Of a DNA stretch of 64,000 nucleotides, positions 51,562 to 60,740 are shown piece by piece. Every line of letters starts with the position of its first letter. The stretch's first letter is position 1. The notes under the pieces were generated by a model. The model saw only the letters and a program-made list of their open reading frames with translations, was not told where the DNA came from and ran no database searches. Origin of the DNA: Suilimivivens sp963650485 (GTDB taxonomy: Bacteria > Bacillota > Clostridia > Lachnospirales > Lachnospiraceae); contig CAVJLN010000012.1 of assembly GCA_963650485.1 (NCBI GenBank), positions 5,575 to 69,574 on the forward strand, given 5' to 3'. A program made the translations under genes and the position numbers.

Positions 51562-53282
51562 AGAAAAATAAAACCTTTCACCGGAAAAAGATCGTGGCCT
51601 TTTTCTTTGCATGTGTTGTGCTGCTCTGCCTTTTAATGGTACGGCTCGGTTATCTGATGGTGAACTGTTCGGAATATTATATGGAAAAAGCACAGCAGCT
51701 ACATGAAAGGGAACGAATGATCAAGGCTGCCAGAGGACGGATTCTGGATGCCAATGGAACGGTGCTTGCTGACAACAAAACGGTCTGTACGATTTCCGTG
51801 ATACACAACCAGATCAACGAACCGGATAAAATCGTAGAGGTGTTAAGCCGTGAGCTTAATTTGTCGGAGGAATATGTCCGTAAGCGGGTTCAGAAATATT
51901 CCTCAATTGAAAAGGTAAAGAGCAATGTGGAAAAGGAAACTGGAGACCGGATCCGGAGCTATGATCTGGACGGGGTAAAGGTGGATGAGGATTATAAGAG
52001 GTATTATCCCTATGATACGCTGGCCTCCAAGGTGCTTGGCTTTACCGGTGGAGACAATCAGGGAATCATCGGTCTGGAGGTGAAATATGAAGAAGTATTG
52101 AAGGGAACGGAAGGCACGATTCTTACCGTGACCGATGCAAGGGGAGTGGAGCTGGCTGCAGAAGGAGAAGAGCGTGTAGAACCCATTCCGGGAAAGGATC
52201 TGTATATCAGCTTGGACCGGAACATCCAGAGCTATGCGACCCAGCTTGCCAGACAGGTGATGGAAAGCAAAGAAGCAGAACGGGTATCTATCATAGTCAT
52301 CAATCCAAAGAACGGAGAGCTTTATACGATGGTGGATGTTCCGGAATTCGACCTGAATCATCCGTATGATCTGGGAGAGGCAGGCAAAGATGTGGGTGAA
52401 GAACAAAAACAGGAGCTGCTCAATCAGATGTGGCGTAACGGCTGCATCAGTGACACTTATGAACCGGGATCCACCTTTAAAGTCATTACGGCATCGGCCG
52501 GTCTGGAGGAGGACGTGGTAACACCGGAGTCCACCTTTAACTGTCCGGGCTATATCATGGTGGAGGATCGCCGGATCCGCTGCCACAAGATCGCCGGACA
52601 TGGAACACAGACGTTCATCCAGGCAACGATGAATTCTTGTAACCCGGTATTTATCACAGTCGGTCTCCGGCTTGGCGTAGACAACTATTACAAATACTTC
52701 AGGCAGTTCGGCTTATTGGAAAAGACCGGCGTGGATCTTCCCGGAGAAGCAGGAACCATCATGCACAAAAAGGAGGACATGAAAGCGGTCGAGCTTGCCA
52801 CGGTTTCCTTCGGGCAGTCCTTTCAGGTGACACCGATCCAGATGGCGGCAACGGTGTCTTCACTTGTAAATGGAGGTAAAAGAATCACTCCGCATTTTGG
52901 TGTGAAGGTGGCAGACCGACAGGGAGAGAATCTCCGGATGCTGTCCTATGAAGAGGGCAGACAGATTGTATCGGAAGAAACGTCGGCGACCATGCGGATG
53001 ATTTTAGAGCAGGTGGTAGAAAGTGGATCAGGCAAGAATGGTTATGTGGAGGGAGCAAGGGTCGGAGGAAAGACTGCGACCAGCCAGACGCTCCCCAGAG
53101 GAACCGGGAGGTACATTGCCTCCTTTATCGGATTTGCCCCGGCAGATGATCCGGAGGTACTTGCGATTGCAATTATCCATAACCCCAAGGGGATATATTA
53201 TGGCGGTCAGGTAGCAGCTCCTGTCGTGCGTCAGCTTTTCGAAAATGTTCTTCCCTATCTGGACAAAATGGATTATAATTGA
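51558..53282 (+). CDS. Class B penicillin-binding protein, second of two, with KTA in place of KTG
   Basis: 574 aa from the ATG at 51558 (a nearer ATG at 51546 lies in the hairpin). Membrane helix ~10-32, dimerisation domain with ARGRILDANGTVLADNK, transpeptidase domain with STFK (S305-K308), SCN (TMNSCNPV) and K505-T-A in GGKTATSQTLPRG. The third motif is normally KTG; here Gly is Ala, while the first PBP keeps KTG. No long acidic tail or PASTA domain. It is close in type to SpoVD/PBP2B. Twelve bp later mraY begins. Confidence 0.9.
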   Translation: MQKNKTFHRKKIVAFFFACVVLLCLLMVRLGYLMVNCSEYYMEKAQQLHERERMIKAARGRILDANGTVLADNKTVCTISVIHNQINEPDKIVEVLSRELNLSEEYVRKRVQKYSSIEKVKSNVEKETGDRIRSYDLDGVKVDEDYKRYYPYDTLASKVLGFTGGDNQGIIGLEVKYEEVLKGTEGTILTVTDARGVELAAEGEERVEPIPGKDLYISLDRNIQSYATQLARQVMESKEAERVSIIVINPKNGELYTMVDVPEFDLNHPYDLGEAGKDVGEEQKQELLNQMWRNGCISDTYEPGSTFKVITASAGLEEDVVTPESTFNCPGYIMVEDRRIRCHKIAGHGTQTFIQATMNSCNPVFITVGLRLGVDNYYKYFRQFGLLEKTGVDLPGEAGTIMHKKEDMKAVELATVSFGQSFQVTPIQMAATVSSLVNGGKRITPHFGVKVADRQGENLRMLSYEEGRQIVSEETSATMRMILEQVVESGSGKNGYVEGARVGGKTATSQTLPRGTGRYIASFIGFAPADDPEVLAIAIIHNPKGIYYGGQVAAPVVRQLFENVLPYLDKMDYN

Positions 53283-53294
53283 AAGGTATGATTA

Positions 53295-54254
53295 ATGAAA
53301 ATGCAAGATGTGGTTTTGCCGATTCTGTCAGCTTTTTTACTGAGCGCACTGCTTGGTAAGCTGCTGATTCCGCTACTGAAGAAGGTAAAGGTACGCCAGA
53401 TTGTAAGAGAGGATGGACCGAGCACGCATTTGTGTAAGTCGGGAACGCCGACCATGGGTGGAATTATCATTCTGTTGAGTATTCTGCTTTCGACACTTCC
53501 GTTTCTGCACAGGTTTCCGGATGTGATTCCGGTATTGTGTATAACGTTCGGTTTCGGACTGATCGGCTTCTTAGATGATTTTATTAAGGTAGTCCTTCAA
53601 AGATCGAAGGGGTTGTCCGCATTTCAGAAGCTTCTCCTTCAGTTTCTGTTGACGGCGGGATTCTGGTATTACCTGTATGAAGTGCGTGGGATGGATTTTC
53701 TGATGCGGATTCCGTTTTCCAATGGGAAAAGCCTGTCTCTGGGAGCCTTTACGATTCCGGTATTTTTCTTTATCGTGATCGGAACGGTAAATGGGGTGAA
53801 TCTTACCGATGGACTGGATGGCCTGGCGGCGAGTGTGACGCTCATGGCTGCGATGCTGTGGCTGGTCATTTCCGTGTTCAGGCATGAGGGACTGTTTCCG
53901 ATTACGGGGGCAGCCGCAGGAGCATTGTTGGGTTTCCTTTTATTTAATGTGCATCCGGCGAGTGTCTTTATGGGAGATACCGGATCTCTAGCGCTGGGAG
54001 GCTTCGTGGCAGCCTGTGCGTATCTGATGGAGCTGCCGTTACTGCTTCCGCTGATTGGCATCGTGTATGTGGTCGAAGTGCTTTCCGTGATTGCCCAGGT
54101 GGTGTATTTTAAGTTAAGCGGAGGAAAGCGTCTTTTAAAAATGGCGCCTCTCCATCATCACTTTGAACTGTGTGGCTTTGAAGAAACACGCATCGTTGCA
54201 TTATTTACCATAATGACTGCAGTAATGTGCATTGTTGCATTGCTGGGAATATAG
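53295..54254 (+). CDS. mraY: Phospho-N-acetylmuramoyl-pentapeptide transferase MraY
   Basis: 319 aa with ten membrane helices. DGPSTHLCKSGTPTMGG, the DD site in LIGFLDDFIK, NLTDGLDGLAA and the APLHHHFE motif are all present. It forms lipid I from UDP-MurNAc-pentapeptide and undecaprenyl phosphate on the inner face of the membrane. Confidence 0.97.
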   Translation: MKMQDVVLPILSAFLLSALLGKLLIPLLKKVKVRQIVREDGPSTHLCKSGTPTMGGIIILLSILLSTLPFLHRFPDVIPVLCITFGFGLIGFLDDFIKVVLQRSKGLSAFQKLLLQFLLTAGFWYYLYEVRGMDFLMRIPFSNGKSLSLGAFTIPVFFFIVIGTVNGVNLTDGLDGLAASVTLMAAMLWLVISVFRHEGLFPITGAAAGALLGFLLFNVHPASVFMGDTGSLALGGFVAACAYLMELPLLLPLIGIVYVVEVLSVIAQVVYFKLSGGKRLLKMAPLHHHFELCGFEETRIVALFTIMTAVMCIVALLGI

Positions 54255-54270
54255 AAACGAGGTTAAAAAC

Positions 54271-55659
54271 ATGGATTTACAAGATAAAACCGTATTGGTG
54301 ATCGGAACAGGAAAAAGCGGAATCGGGGCAGCAGGTCTTTTATCAAAGACCGGTGCAAAGACGATTCTGTTTGACAGCAATGAGAAGCTGGATGTGGAGG
54401 TTTTAAAGGAAAAGACCGCAGGGATTTCTGCCTTACAGATTGTGACAGGAACGCTTCCTTCCGAACTGGAAGAACAGGTAGAGCTTCTGGTAATAAGTCC
54501 CGGGGTTCCGATTGATTCCGATATGGTGGTTTCTTTTGAAAAAAAGGGAATTCCGGTATGGGGAGAGATCGAGCTTGCCTATGCCTTTTCCAGGGGCGAG
54601 GTGATTGCCATTACCGGTACGAACGGAAAGACCACGACAACCACGCTTGTCGGTGAGATTATGAGTGCGTACAAACCGTCCGTTTTTGTGGTTGGAAACA
54701 TTGGAAATCCTTATACGGATATTGCAATGGACACGAAGGAGGATTCCGTGGTGGTTGCGGAGATCAGCAGCTTCCAGTTAGAGACCATTCATACCTTTGC
54801 ACCGAAGGTATCCGCAATTTTAAATATTACACCGGATCATTTAAACCGTCATCACACCATGGAGTGCTACGTGGAGACGAAGGAGAAGATTGCATTAAAC
54901 CAGACGAAAGAAGATGTCTGCGTACTCAATTATGAGGATGCTTATACCAGAGCATTTGGTGACCGATGTCCTGCAAAGGTGGTATTCTTTTCCTCAAAGA
55001 GAGCGCTTGCCGACGGACTTTTCCTTCAGGGCGAAGAGATCATGCTCGCAGAGAACGGAATGGCACAGAGGCTGATGAACATTCATGAAATGAATCTGGT
55101 TGGGGTATGCAATGTGGAAAACGTGATGGCAGCAATTGCCATCTGCCGTGCAATGGAGGTTCCGATGGATGTGATTCTTGCAACAGTCCGTCAGTTTAAG
55201 GCAGTGGAACACCGGATTGAATTCGTCGCTACGAAGAACGGGGTAGATTATTATAACGATTCGAAGGGAACGAACCCGGATGCTGCCATTCAGGGAATCC
55301 GTGCCATGACGAAGCCCACCATCCTGATCGGTGGAGGCTATGACAAGCAGAGCGAATACGATGAGTGGATTGAGAACTTTAATGGCAAGGTAAAAGCCCT
55401 CGTCCTGATTGGTCAGACGAGGGATAAAATAGCCGAGTGTGCAAGAAAGCATGGAGTTTCGAATATTATTCTTGCAGATACGTTTGAAGAGGCGTTCGGG
55501 ATCTGCGTACAGAATGCCGTTCCGGGAGATGCCGTGTTATTGTCGCCGGCATGTGCAAGCTGGGGAATGTTCCCAAACTATGAGGTTCGCGGCAAGATGT
55601 TTAAAGAAATGGTTTATAAGGCAACTGTAAAGGAACGGAACAGTTGCAATGATTTATAA
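54271..55659 (+). CDS. murD: UDP-N-acetylmuramoyl-alanine-D-glutamate ligase MurD
   Basis: 462 aa from the ATG at 54271 (AACGAGG upstream); an in-frame start at 54232 overlaps mraY. N-terminal Rossmann domain with VLVIGTGKSGIGAAGLL, ATP loop ITGTNGKTTTTTL near 110, EISSFQLETI, NITPDHLNRH, NDSKGTNPDA and SPACASWGMFPNYEVRG. It adds D-Glu to UDP-MurNAc-L-Ala in the cytoplasm. Confidence 0.97.
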   Translation: MDLQDKTVLVIGTGKSGIGAAGLLSKTGAKTILFDSNEKLDVEVLKEKTAGISALQIVTGTLPSELEEQVELLVISPGVPIDSDMVVSFEKKGIPVWGEIELAYAFSRGEVIAITGTNGKTTTTTLVGEIMSAYKPSVFVVGNIGNPYTDIAMDTKEDSVVVAEISSFQLETIHTFAPKVSAILNITPDHLNRHHTMECYVETKEKIALNQTKEDVCVLNYEDAYTRAFGDRCPAKVVFFSSKRALADGLFLQGEEIMLAENGMAQRLMNIHEMNLVGVCNVENVMAAIAICRAMEVPMDVILATVRQFKAVEHRIEFVATKNGVDYYNDSKGTNPDAAIQGIRAMTKPTILIGGGYDKQSEYDEWIENFNGKVKALVLIGQTRDKIAECARKHGVSNIILADTFEEAFGICVQNAVPGDAVLLSPACASWGMFPNYEVRGKMFKEMVYKATVKERNSCNDL

Positions 55660-55681
55660 ATTAGGAGAGTAGGTTTTGACA

Positions 55682-56839
55682 ATGGACAGATTTAAGAGAG
55701 GATTACGTAAAACTCAGGAATCCTTTTCCGATTATACGTTACTTTTTATTGTGTTGTTTTTGCTGGCGTTTGGTCTTGTCATGCTGTATTCAACCAGTGC
55801 CTATGATGCAAATCTGACCTATAATGATTCCACTTATTTGTTCCGCAAGCAGATATTTTCAACGCTGGCGGGACTTGTCGTGCTGTTTATTGTATCCCAC
55901 CTGCCATATCATATCTGGGAGCGGTTCGCAGTTTTAGGATATGGCGTATCGGTCGCACTGGTGCTGCTGATCATTCCGTTTGGTATTGAAGCAAACGGTG
56001 CGAAGCGGTGGTTGCGTGTGTTCGGTGTTTCCCTGCAGCCTGCGGAGGTGGCAAAGCTTGCCATGATTTTATTTCTGGCGCATCTCATCTGCAGGATGGG
56101 AAGAAATATACGTACCAGGAAAGGTTTTCTTGTGGTGCTTGGATCCGCAATGCCGATGAGCGGTCTTATCTATGTTATTACACGAAACTTAAGCTCTGCA
56201 ATTATTATTATGGGAATTGCAGTTGTCATGCTTTTCGTGGCTTGTCCGGATTATAAGAGGTTCCTTATTCTGGGACTTATCGGGGCAGCAGGTGTGGCAG
56301 GCATTGTTTTTCTGATCGTTAAAATGTCCGAGAGCGGAAGCGTCGGCGGCTTCCGTGGTGAACGAATTCTGGCCTGGCTGGATCCGGAGGCTTATGCAAG
56401 CGGTAAGGGTTTCCAGACCCTGCAGGCGCTGTATGCGATTGGCTCCGGTGGAATTCTTGGGAAAGGGCTTGGAGAAAGTATGCAGAAGCTCGGTTTCCTT
56501 CCGGAAGCACAGAATGATATGATCTTTTCCATTATCTGTGAAGAACTGGGACTGTTTGGAGCCATTGCAGTTTTATTGATGTTTATTCTTCTGATCTGGC
56601 GCTGCATGATTATTGCCAATAATGCACCGGATCTGTTTGGAGCACTTCTGGTTGTCGGTGTGATGGGGCACATTGCCATTCAGGTCATTCTGAATGTGGC
56701 GGTGGTTACCAATACCATTCCCAATACCGGTATTTCCCTACCGTTTATCAGTTACGGGGGATCGTCGGTGATGTTTCTTCTTGCGGAGATCGGCATTGTG
56801 TTCAGCGTCGGCAGAGGAATCCGGTTGAAGGATCTCTAG
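55682..56839 (+). CDS. ftsW: FtsW-type SEDS peptidoglycan glycosyltransferase
   Basis: 385 aa with about ten membrane helices. SEDS motifs: FGLVMLYSTSAYDA near the start, GANGAKRW-like EANGAKRWLRVFGVSLQPAEVAKL, EAQNDMIFSIICEELGL and PNTGISLPFISYGGSS near the end. It polymerises lipid II at the septum with its class B PBP partner. Start uncertain between TTG 55676 and ATG 55682; TTAGGAGAG lies upstream of both. RodA is a related alternative, but the dcw position favours FtsW. murG, often next, is absent. Confidence 0.92.
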   Translation: MDRFKRGLRKTQESFSDYTLLFIVLFLLAFGLVMLYSTSAYDANLTYNDSTYLFRKQIFSTLAGLVVLFIVSHLPYHIWERFAVLGYGVSVALVLLIIPFGIEANGAKRWLRVFGVSLQPAEVAKLAMILFLAHLICRMGRNIRTRKGFLVVLGSAMPMSGLIYVITRNLSSAIIIMGIAVVMLFVACPDYKRFLILGLIGAAGVAGIVFLIVKMSESGSVGGFRGERILAWLDPEAYASGKGFQTLQALYAIGSGGILGKGLGESMQKLGFLPEAQNDMIFSIICEELGLFGAIAVLLMFILLIWRCMIIANNAPDLFGALLVVGVMGHIAIQVILNVAVVTNTIPNTGISLPFISYGGSSVMFLLAEIGIVFSVGRGIRLKDL

Positions 56840-56909
56840 TGTAACTTTTTCTTACACATCTACATAGTATAGAGTAGGTCATACTTTAAACCGGAAGGTG
56901 TTGGAAGAA

Positions 56910-58226
56910 GTGGATGCAATTCATATCAGAGGTGGAAACGCCCTTTTCGGGGAAACAACGATACAAGGCTCAAAAAATGCAGTACTGCCGGTGATGGCAG
57001 CTGCCCTTTTGATCAATGATGTGTGTACCATTGAGAACTGTCCGAGAATTCTGGATGTGGAGCATATGAAGAATCTGCTGCAGTCTCTTGGCTGTAAGGT
57101 GAGCCGGAGTAACCGGGCCATTACCATTGATGCCTCAAGCCTTACGGATCTGACGGTGCAGCAGGAGGCAATCCGGAATGAGAATGTTACCTGTATGCGT
57201 TCTTCGATCATGCTTCTTGGCGCAATGCTGGGAAGGATCGGGGAGGTTTCTCTTGCGTATCCCGGTGGATGCGTAATCGGAGAGCGTCCGATCGATCTTC
57301 ACCTTCGTTCTTTAAAAAAGATGGGTGCGGAGTTTTATGAGGAAGAGGGATACTTCCGGGCTTATACAAGGGGCTTAAAGGGAGCAGTGATCCGGCTTCC
57401 GGTGGCCAGTGTTGGAGCGACCGAAAATATCATTCTTGCAGCCGTAAAGGCTAGGGGTGTTACCGTACTTCAGAATGCCGCAAAAGAACCCGAGATCATT
57501 TCCTTATGTGAATTCCTGACAAAAGCCGGAGCCATCATCGAGGGAACCGGAACGGATACCCTGCTGATCAAGGGTCTGGAAGAACTGCATGGCATTACCT
57601 ACCGGGTTCCGTCCGACCGTATTGTGGCAGGCACGTATCTTTTTAGCGTATTAGGAACCGGAGGGCATGTGTTTTTACGGGATGCACCGGTACAGCATAT
57701 GCATGCCGTGTTGAAAAAGGCAGTGGAAATGGGGGCAAGACTTGCCATTTCCAGGGAAGGAATGTCGGTCATGGCAGATCCTGTCCGGAATGCCATTCCT
57801 TATACAAAGACCGAAATTTATCCGGGTTTTCCGACCGATATGCAGTCACCGCTGATGTCGGTTCTGACGAGGGCATCGGGCTTAAGTCTTATCGAGGAAA
57901 CGATTTTTGAAAACCGGTTTCAGGTCGTGCCGGAGCTACGGAGCATGGGCGCGGATATCGAGCTTTTAAGTGAGCATAAAGCGTTGATTCACGGTGTGCC
58001 GAAGCTTTATGGCAGGGAAGTGAATGCCATGGAACTGCGGGGCGGAGCAGCTCTGATTATTGCAGGCTGTATGGCAGATGGCGAGACGGTCATTGATAAC
58101 AAACATTTTATTGAGCGTGGATATGAGGACATCTGCCGGGATTACCGGAATCTCGGTGTGAATATTTATATAGGTAAGGATACGGATGGCAAAGAAAAAG
58201 AAACGCAAACCAGTCCAAAAGAATAA
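56910..58226 (+). CDS. murA: UDP-N-acetylglucosamine 1-carboxyvinyltransferase MurA
   Basis: 438 aa counted from the GTG at 56910; GTG 56898 and TTG 56901 are other in-frame starts, with GGAAGG at 56893 too close to either. The substrate-binding Lys-Asn is in QGSKNAVLPVMAAALL and the catalytic Cys in YPGGCVIGERPIDLHL, so the enzyme belongs to the fosfomycin-sensitive Cys type. The inside-out alpha/beta barrel is complete, and AGTYLFSVLGTGG and FPTDMQSPLMS are conserved. It performs the first committed step of the peptidoglycan pathway. Its last 41 bp overlap ftsQ. Confidence 0.95.
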   Translation: MDAIHIRGGNALFGETTIQGSKNAVLPVMAAALLINDVCTIENCPRILDVEHMKNLLQSLGCKVSRSNRAITIDASSLTDLTVQQEAIRNENVTCMRSSIMLLGAMLGRIGEVSLAYPGGCVIGERPIDLHLRSLKKMGAEFYEEEGYFRAYTRGLKGAVIRLPVASVGATENIILAAVKARGVTVLQNAAKEPEIISLCEFLTKAGAIIEGTGTDTLLIKGLEELHGITYRVPSDRIVAGTYLFSVLGTGGHVFLRDAPVQHMHAVLKKAVEMGARLAISREGMSVMADPVRNAIPYTKTEIYPGFPTDMQSPLMSVLTRASGLSLIEETIFENRFQVVPELRSMGADIELLSEHKALIHGVPKLYGREVNAMELRGGAALIIAGCMADGETVIDNKHFIERGYEDICRDYRNLGVNIYIGKDTDGKEKETQTSPKE

Positions 58227-59019
58227 AGCAAAGATCAGGGCGCTGCCCAAAGCAAAACCGGTTAAAAAAAAGATATCGCTGGATGGTGGCTTTTTCCGGA
58301 ATCATAAGAGTATTTTTATCATTCTGGGAATCATCCTCTTTCTGCTTCTGGGATTGCTTTTCGGATATCAGTATATTCTCACGAATTATACGGTGACGAC
58401 CTCTTATGTGGAAGGAAATGTACACTATACGGATGAAGAGATTCTGGATATGGTCATGGCAGGGCGTTATGGAAATAATTCCCTGTTTTTGTCCATGAAA
58501 TACAGGGACAAGAGTATTTCGGGTGTTCCTTTTGTAGAGAAAATGGATGTTTCCGTTGTTGATCCGCATACCATTAAAATCGAGGTGTATGAGAAGGCTC
58601 TTGCCGGATATGTGGAATATCTCGAAAATTACATGTATTTTGACAAGGATGGCATTGTGGTAGAAAGCTCAAATGAAAGGACGGAGGGCATTCCGCTTGT
58701 GACGGGATTACAGTTTGACCATGTGGTGCTGTATGAGCCGCTTCCGGTGGATAACCCGGAGATCTTCAAGTCTGTTCTAAGCATTACCCAGCTGGTAAAT
58801 AAGTACAATTTGTCCATTGACCGCATATACTTTGGCAGTGACAATACCCTTACCCTTTATTTTGATGAGGTGCGGGTAGCCCTTGGAAATGCGACCGATC
58901 TGGATGAAAAGCTGATGAAGCTGCAGTATATGCTTCCGGAGCTTCAAGGGAAGAGTGGTGTGCTCCGGATGGAGAATTACACCGAAGAAACGAAAAACAT
59001 TTCGTTCGAGCCGGACTAG
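58186..59019 (+). CDS. ftsQ: FtsQ/DivIB cell division protein
   Basis: 277 aa: very basic cytoplasmic head (MAKKKKRKPVQKNKAKIR), one membrane helix (~45-68), a POTRA domain (VTTSYVEGNVHYTDEEILDM, near 75-145) and a beta domain ending in a short tail. It is the DivIB/FtsQ partner of FtsL and DivIC. The RBS AGGTAAGGA lies within murA, with a 41-bp overlap. A 157-bp gap with a promoter separates it from ftsZ; ftsA, usually between them, is missing. Confidence 0.9.
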   Translation: MAKKKKRKPVQKNKAKIRALPKAKPVKKKISLDGGFFRNHKSIFIILGIILFLLLGLLFGYQYILTNYTVTTSYVEGNVHYTDEEILDMVMAGRYGNNSLFLSMKYRDKSISGVPFVEKMDVSVVDPHTIKIEVYEKALAGYVEYLENYMYFDKDGIVVESSNERTEGIPLVTGLQFDHVVLYEPLPVDNPEIFKSVLSITQLVNKYNLSIDRIYFGSDNTLTLYFDEVRVALGNATDLDEKLMKLQYMLPELQGKSGVLRMENYTEETKNISFEPD

Positions 59020-59065
59020 AAAGCAGAGAAAGAGAAATTTGTTATAAAATTCTTCAAATTAACTG

Positions 59066-59094
59066 TTGATAATTAGTTCAAAAAATTATATGAT
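59066..59094 (+). promoter_or_regulatory. ftsZ promoter
   Basis: TTGATA (59066-59071), 17 bp, TATGAT (59089-59094), about 82 bp before the ftsZ start. It would let ftsZ be expressed independently of the dcw transcript. Confidence 0.7.
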
Positions 59095-59176
59095 AAGCTA
59101 TATGAGTTATTAAGCTTCAAAACAGGTTTTGGTGTAGCCTGTTGGAGTTTATTCGGGATTGAAGGAGGAAGTACCC

Positions 59177-60391
59177 TTGCTGGAAATTAAAACAAATGAC
59201 GCAGGAGCCGCTGCTAAGATTATCGTTGTTGGTGTCGGTGGAGCAGGCAATAATGCAGTCAATCGAATGATAGATGAGAATATTGTAGGTGTGGAATTCG
59301 TTGGAATTAACACAGACAAGCAGGCCTTACAGCTTTGTAAGGCATCGAAGGTTCTTCAGATTGGAGAGAAGCTGACGAAGGGACTTGGCGCCGGTGCAAA
59401 GCCCGAAATCGGCGAGAAGGCTGCCGAAGAAAGCAGCGAAGAGATTGCAGCAGCATTGAAGGGTGCAGATATGGTATTCGTTACCTGTGGCATGGGTGGC
59501 GGAACCGGTACCGGAGCAGCTCCGGTTGTAGCGAAGCTTGCCAAGGATATGGGAATTCTTACGGTAGGTGTTGTGACGAAGCCCTTCCGTTTTGAAGCAA
59601 AGACACGTATGATGAATGCGATTGGCGGTATTACCAAAATCAAAGAAAACGTAGATACTTTGATTGTTATTCCGAATGATAAATTACTTGAGATCGTAGA
59701 CCGCCGGACAACCATGCCGGATGCTCTTAAAAAAGCAGATGAGGTTTTACAGCAGGCTGTACAGGGAATCACAGACCTGATTAATGTACCTGCCATTATT
59801 AACCTTGACTTTGCCGATGTCCAGACCGTTATGAAGGACAAGGGTATTGCCCATATCGGTATTGGCAGTGGCAAGGGTGATGATAAGGCGAGCGAAGCAG
59901 TGAAGATGGCTGTAGAAAGCCCGTTACTGGATACCACAATTTCCGGTGCTACCCATGTCATCATCAATGTATCCGGTGATATTTCACTGGCAGATGCGTC
60001 CGATGCAGCAAGCTATGTTCAGGAGCTTGCAGGAGACGATGTGAACATCATCTTCGGTGCAATGTATGACGAGACACAGACCGATACCTGTACGATTACC
60101 GTTATTGCAACCGGTCTGGAAGATGATACCATTCCGACGAATAAGCCGGTATCCGGATTCGGTACCTTCGCAGGAAAGTATGTGAAGCCGGTAACACCGA
60201 ATATTTCCTTAAAGACCATGACAACTCCGACTGCGAAGCAGTCCGAAATCAATATCATTCCCGGAAGCAGCACTCCGACAGGAGCAACCGCACCGCTGCA
60301 TCCCATTCAGGGAATTACAAGCCCCGGGGACATCCGCAGCAATATAACCGAGAAGCCGATTAAGATTCCGGATTTCCTTCAGAAGAAGTAA
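59177..60391 (+). CDS. ftsZ: Cell division GTPase FtsZ
   Basis: 404 aa from the TTG at 59177, 8 nt after GAAGGAGG; the longer in-frame TTG at 59159 would place this site inside the gene. Tubulin-like motifs: IIVVGVGGAGNNAVNRM, the GTP signature GMGGGTGTGAAP near 105-115, and TVGVVTKPFRFE. A linker (~320-390) leads to the conserved tail KPIKIPDFLQKK that binds FtsA/SepF-type anchors. With no ftsA in the cluster, SepF (not in the window) may be the main membrane tether. Terminator after the gene. Confidence 0.98.
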   Translation: MLEIKTNDAGAAAKIIVVGVGGAGNNAVNRMIDENIVGVEFVGINTDKQALQLCKASKVLQIGEKLTKGLGAGAKPEIGEKAAEESSEEIAAALKGADMVFVTCGMGGGTGTGAAPVVAKLAKDMGILTVGVVTKPFRFEAKTRMMNAIGGITKIKENVDTLIVIPNDKLLEIVDRRTTMPDALKKADEVLQQAVQGITDLINVPAIINLDFADVQTVMKDKGIAHIGIGSGKGDDKASEAVKMAVESPLLDTTISGATHVIINVSGDISLADASDAASYVQELAGDDVNIIFGAMYDETQTDTCTITVIATGLEDDTIPTNKPVSGFGTFAGKYVKPVTPNISLKTMTTPTAKQSEINIIPGSSTPTGATAPLHPIQGITSPGDIRSNITEKPIKIPDFLQKK

Positions 60392-60425
60392 GATCATAAA
60401 AATAGTGTTCATAAGAAAGATTTTC

Positions 60426-60455
60426 AAAGACCTTGCAGAGATGCAGGGTCTTTTC
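60426..60455 (+). terminator. ftsZ terminator
   Basis: AAAGACCTTGCA (60426-60437) pairs with TGCAGGGTCTTT (60442-60453), one G-T pair, then TTC. Confidence 0.85.
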
Positions 60456-60469
60456 ATGTAGAGCACTTA

Positions 60470-60719
60470 GTGAAGACGAGCCAGAATCGCACCCGCATAC
60501 TTTACTGCCGGGGCTGGACTCCGGAACTAAGATGTTCCATCTATTTTGGGAGAGACAGTGTATAGTGACGCAAACAGCCCAACGAGCCGTCCAGGCTCGA
60601 TTGTGCTTGGATTGGACCTCCTTGTCCAATCCTTGCTGATTAAGATCAAAATAGAGGAACCTCTAAGTTCCTGCGTAAGCCCCCGGCATCAAAGCATGGT
60701 GGTGCTTGAAGAGTCTCAC
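60470..60719 (+). ncRNA. Candidate structured RNA: long rod-like inverted repeat between ftsZ and spoIIGA
   Basis: Four helical blocks nest around one axis: 60489-60503 with 60691-60705 (12 of 15 paired), 60506-60515 (TGCCGGGGCT) with 60678-60688, 60523-60532 (GGAACTAAGA) with 60662-60671, and 60534-60548 (GTTCCATCTATTTTG) with 60647-60660, one bulge. Inside sit two hairpins, GAGCC-GTCCA-GGCTC and a perfect GGATTGGAC-CTCCTT-GTCCAATCC. Small asymmetric internal loops interrupt the rod, the largest (7 x 6 nt) at 60516-60522/60672-60677. The shape recalls 6S RNA, but no sequence signature is recognised. A palindromic repeat or MITE is the alternative. Strand is not certain. It occupies most of the 456-bp gap. 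Confidence 0.55.
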
Positions 60720-60740
60720 ACTTTAGATGAAATAACCCGA

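Noticed and set aside
51903..52601. 232-aa antisense ORF within the second PBP gene
   Set aside because: Shadow of a conserved transpeptidase gene; no RBS and no family resemblance.
59356..59967. 203-aa antisense ORF in ftsZ
   Set aside because: Low-complexity Ser/Pro/Ala translation caused by codon bias of ftsZ.
60470..60719. Firm assignment of the rod-like element as 6S RNA
   Set aside because: The shape is similar, but I cannot verify a conserved central bubble or sequence signature, so it is left as an unassigned candidate.
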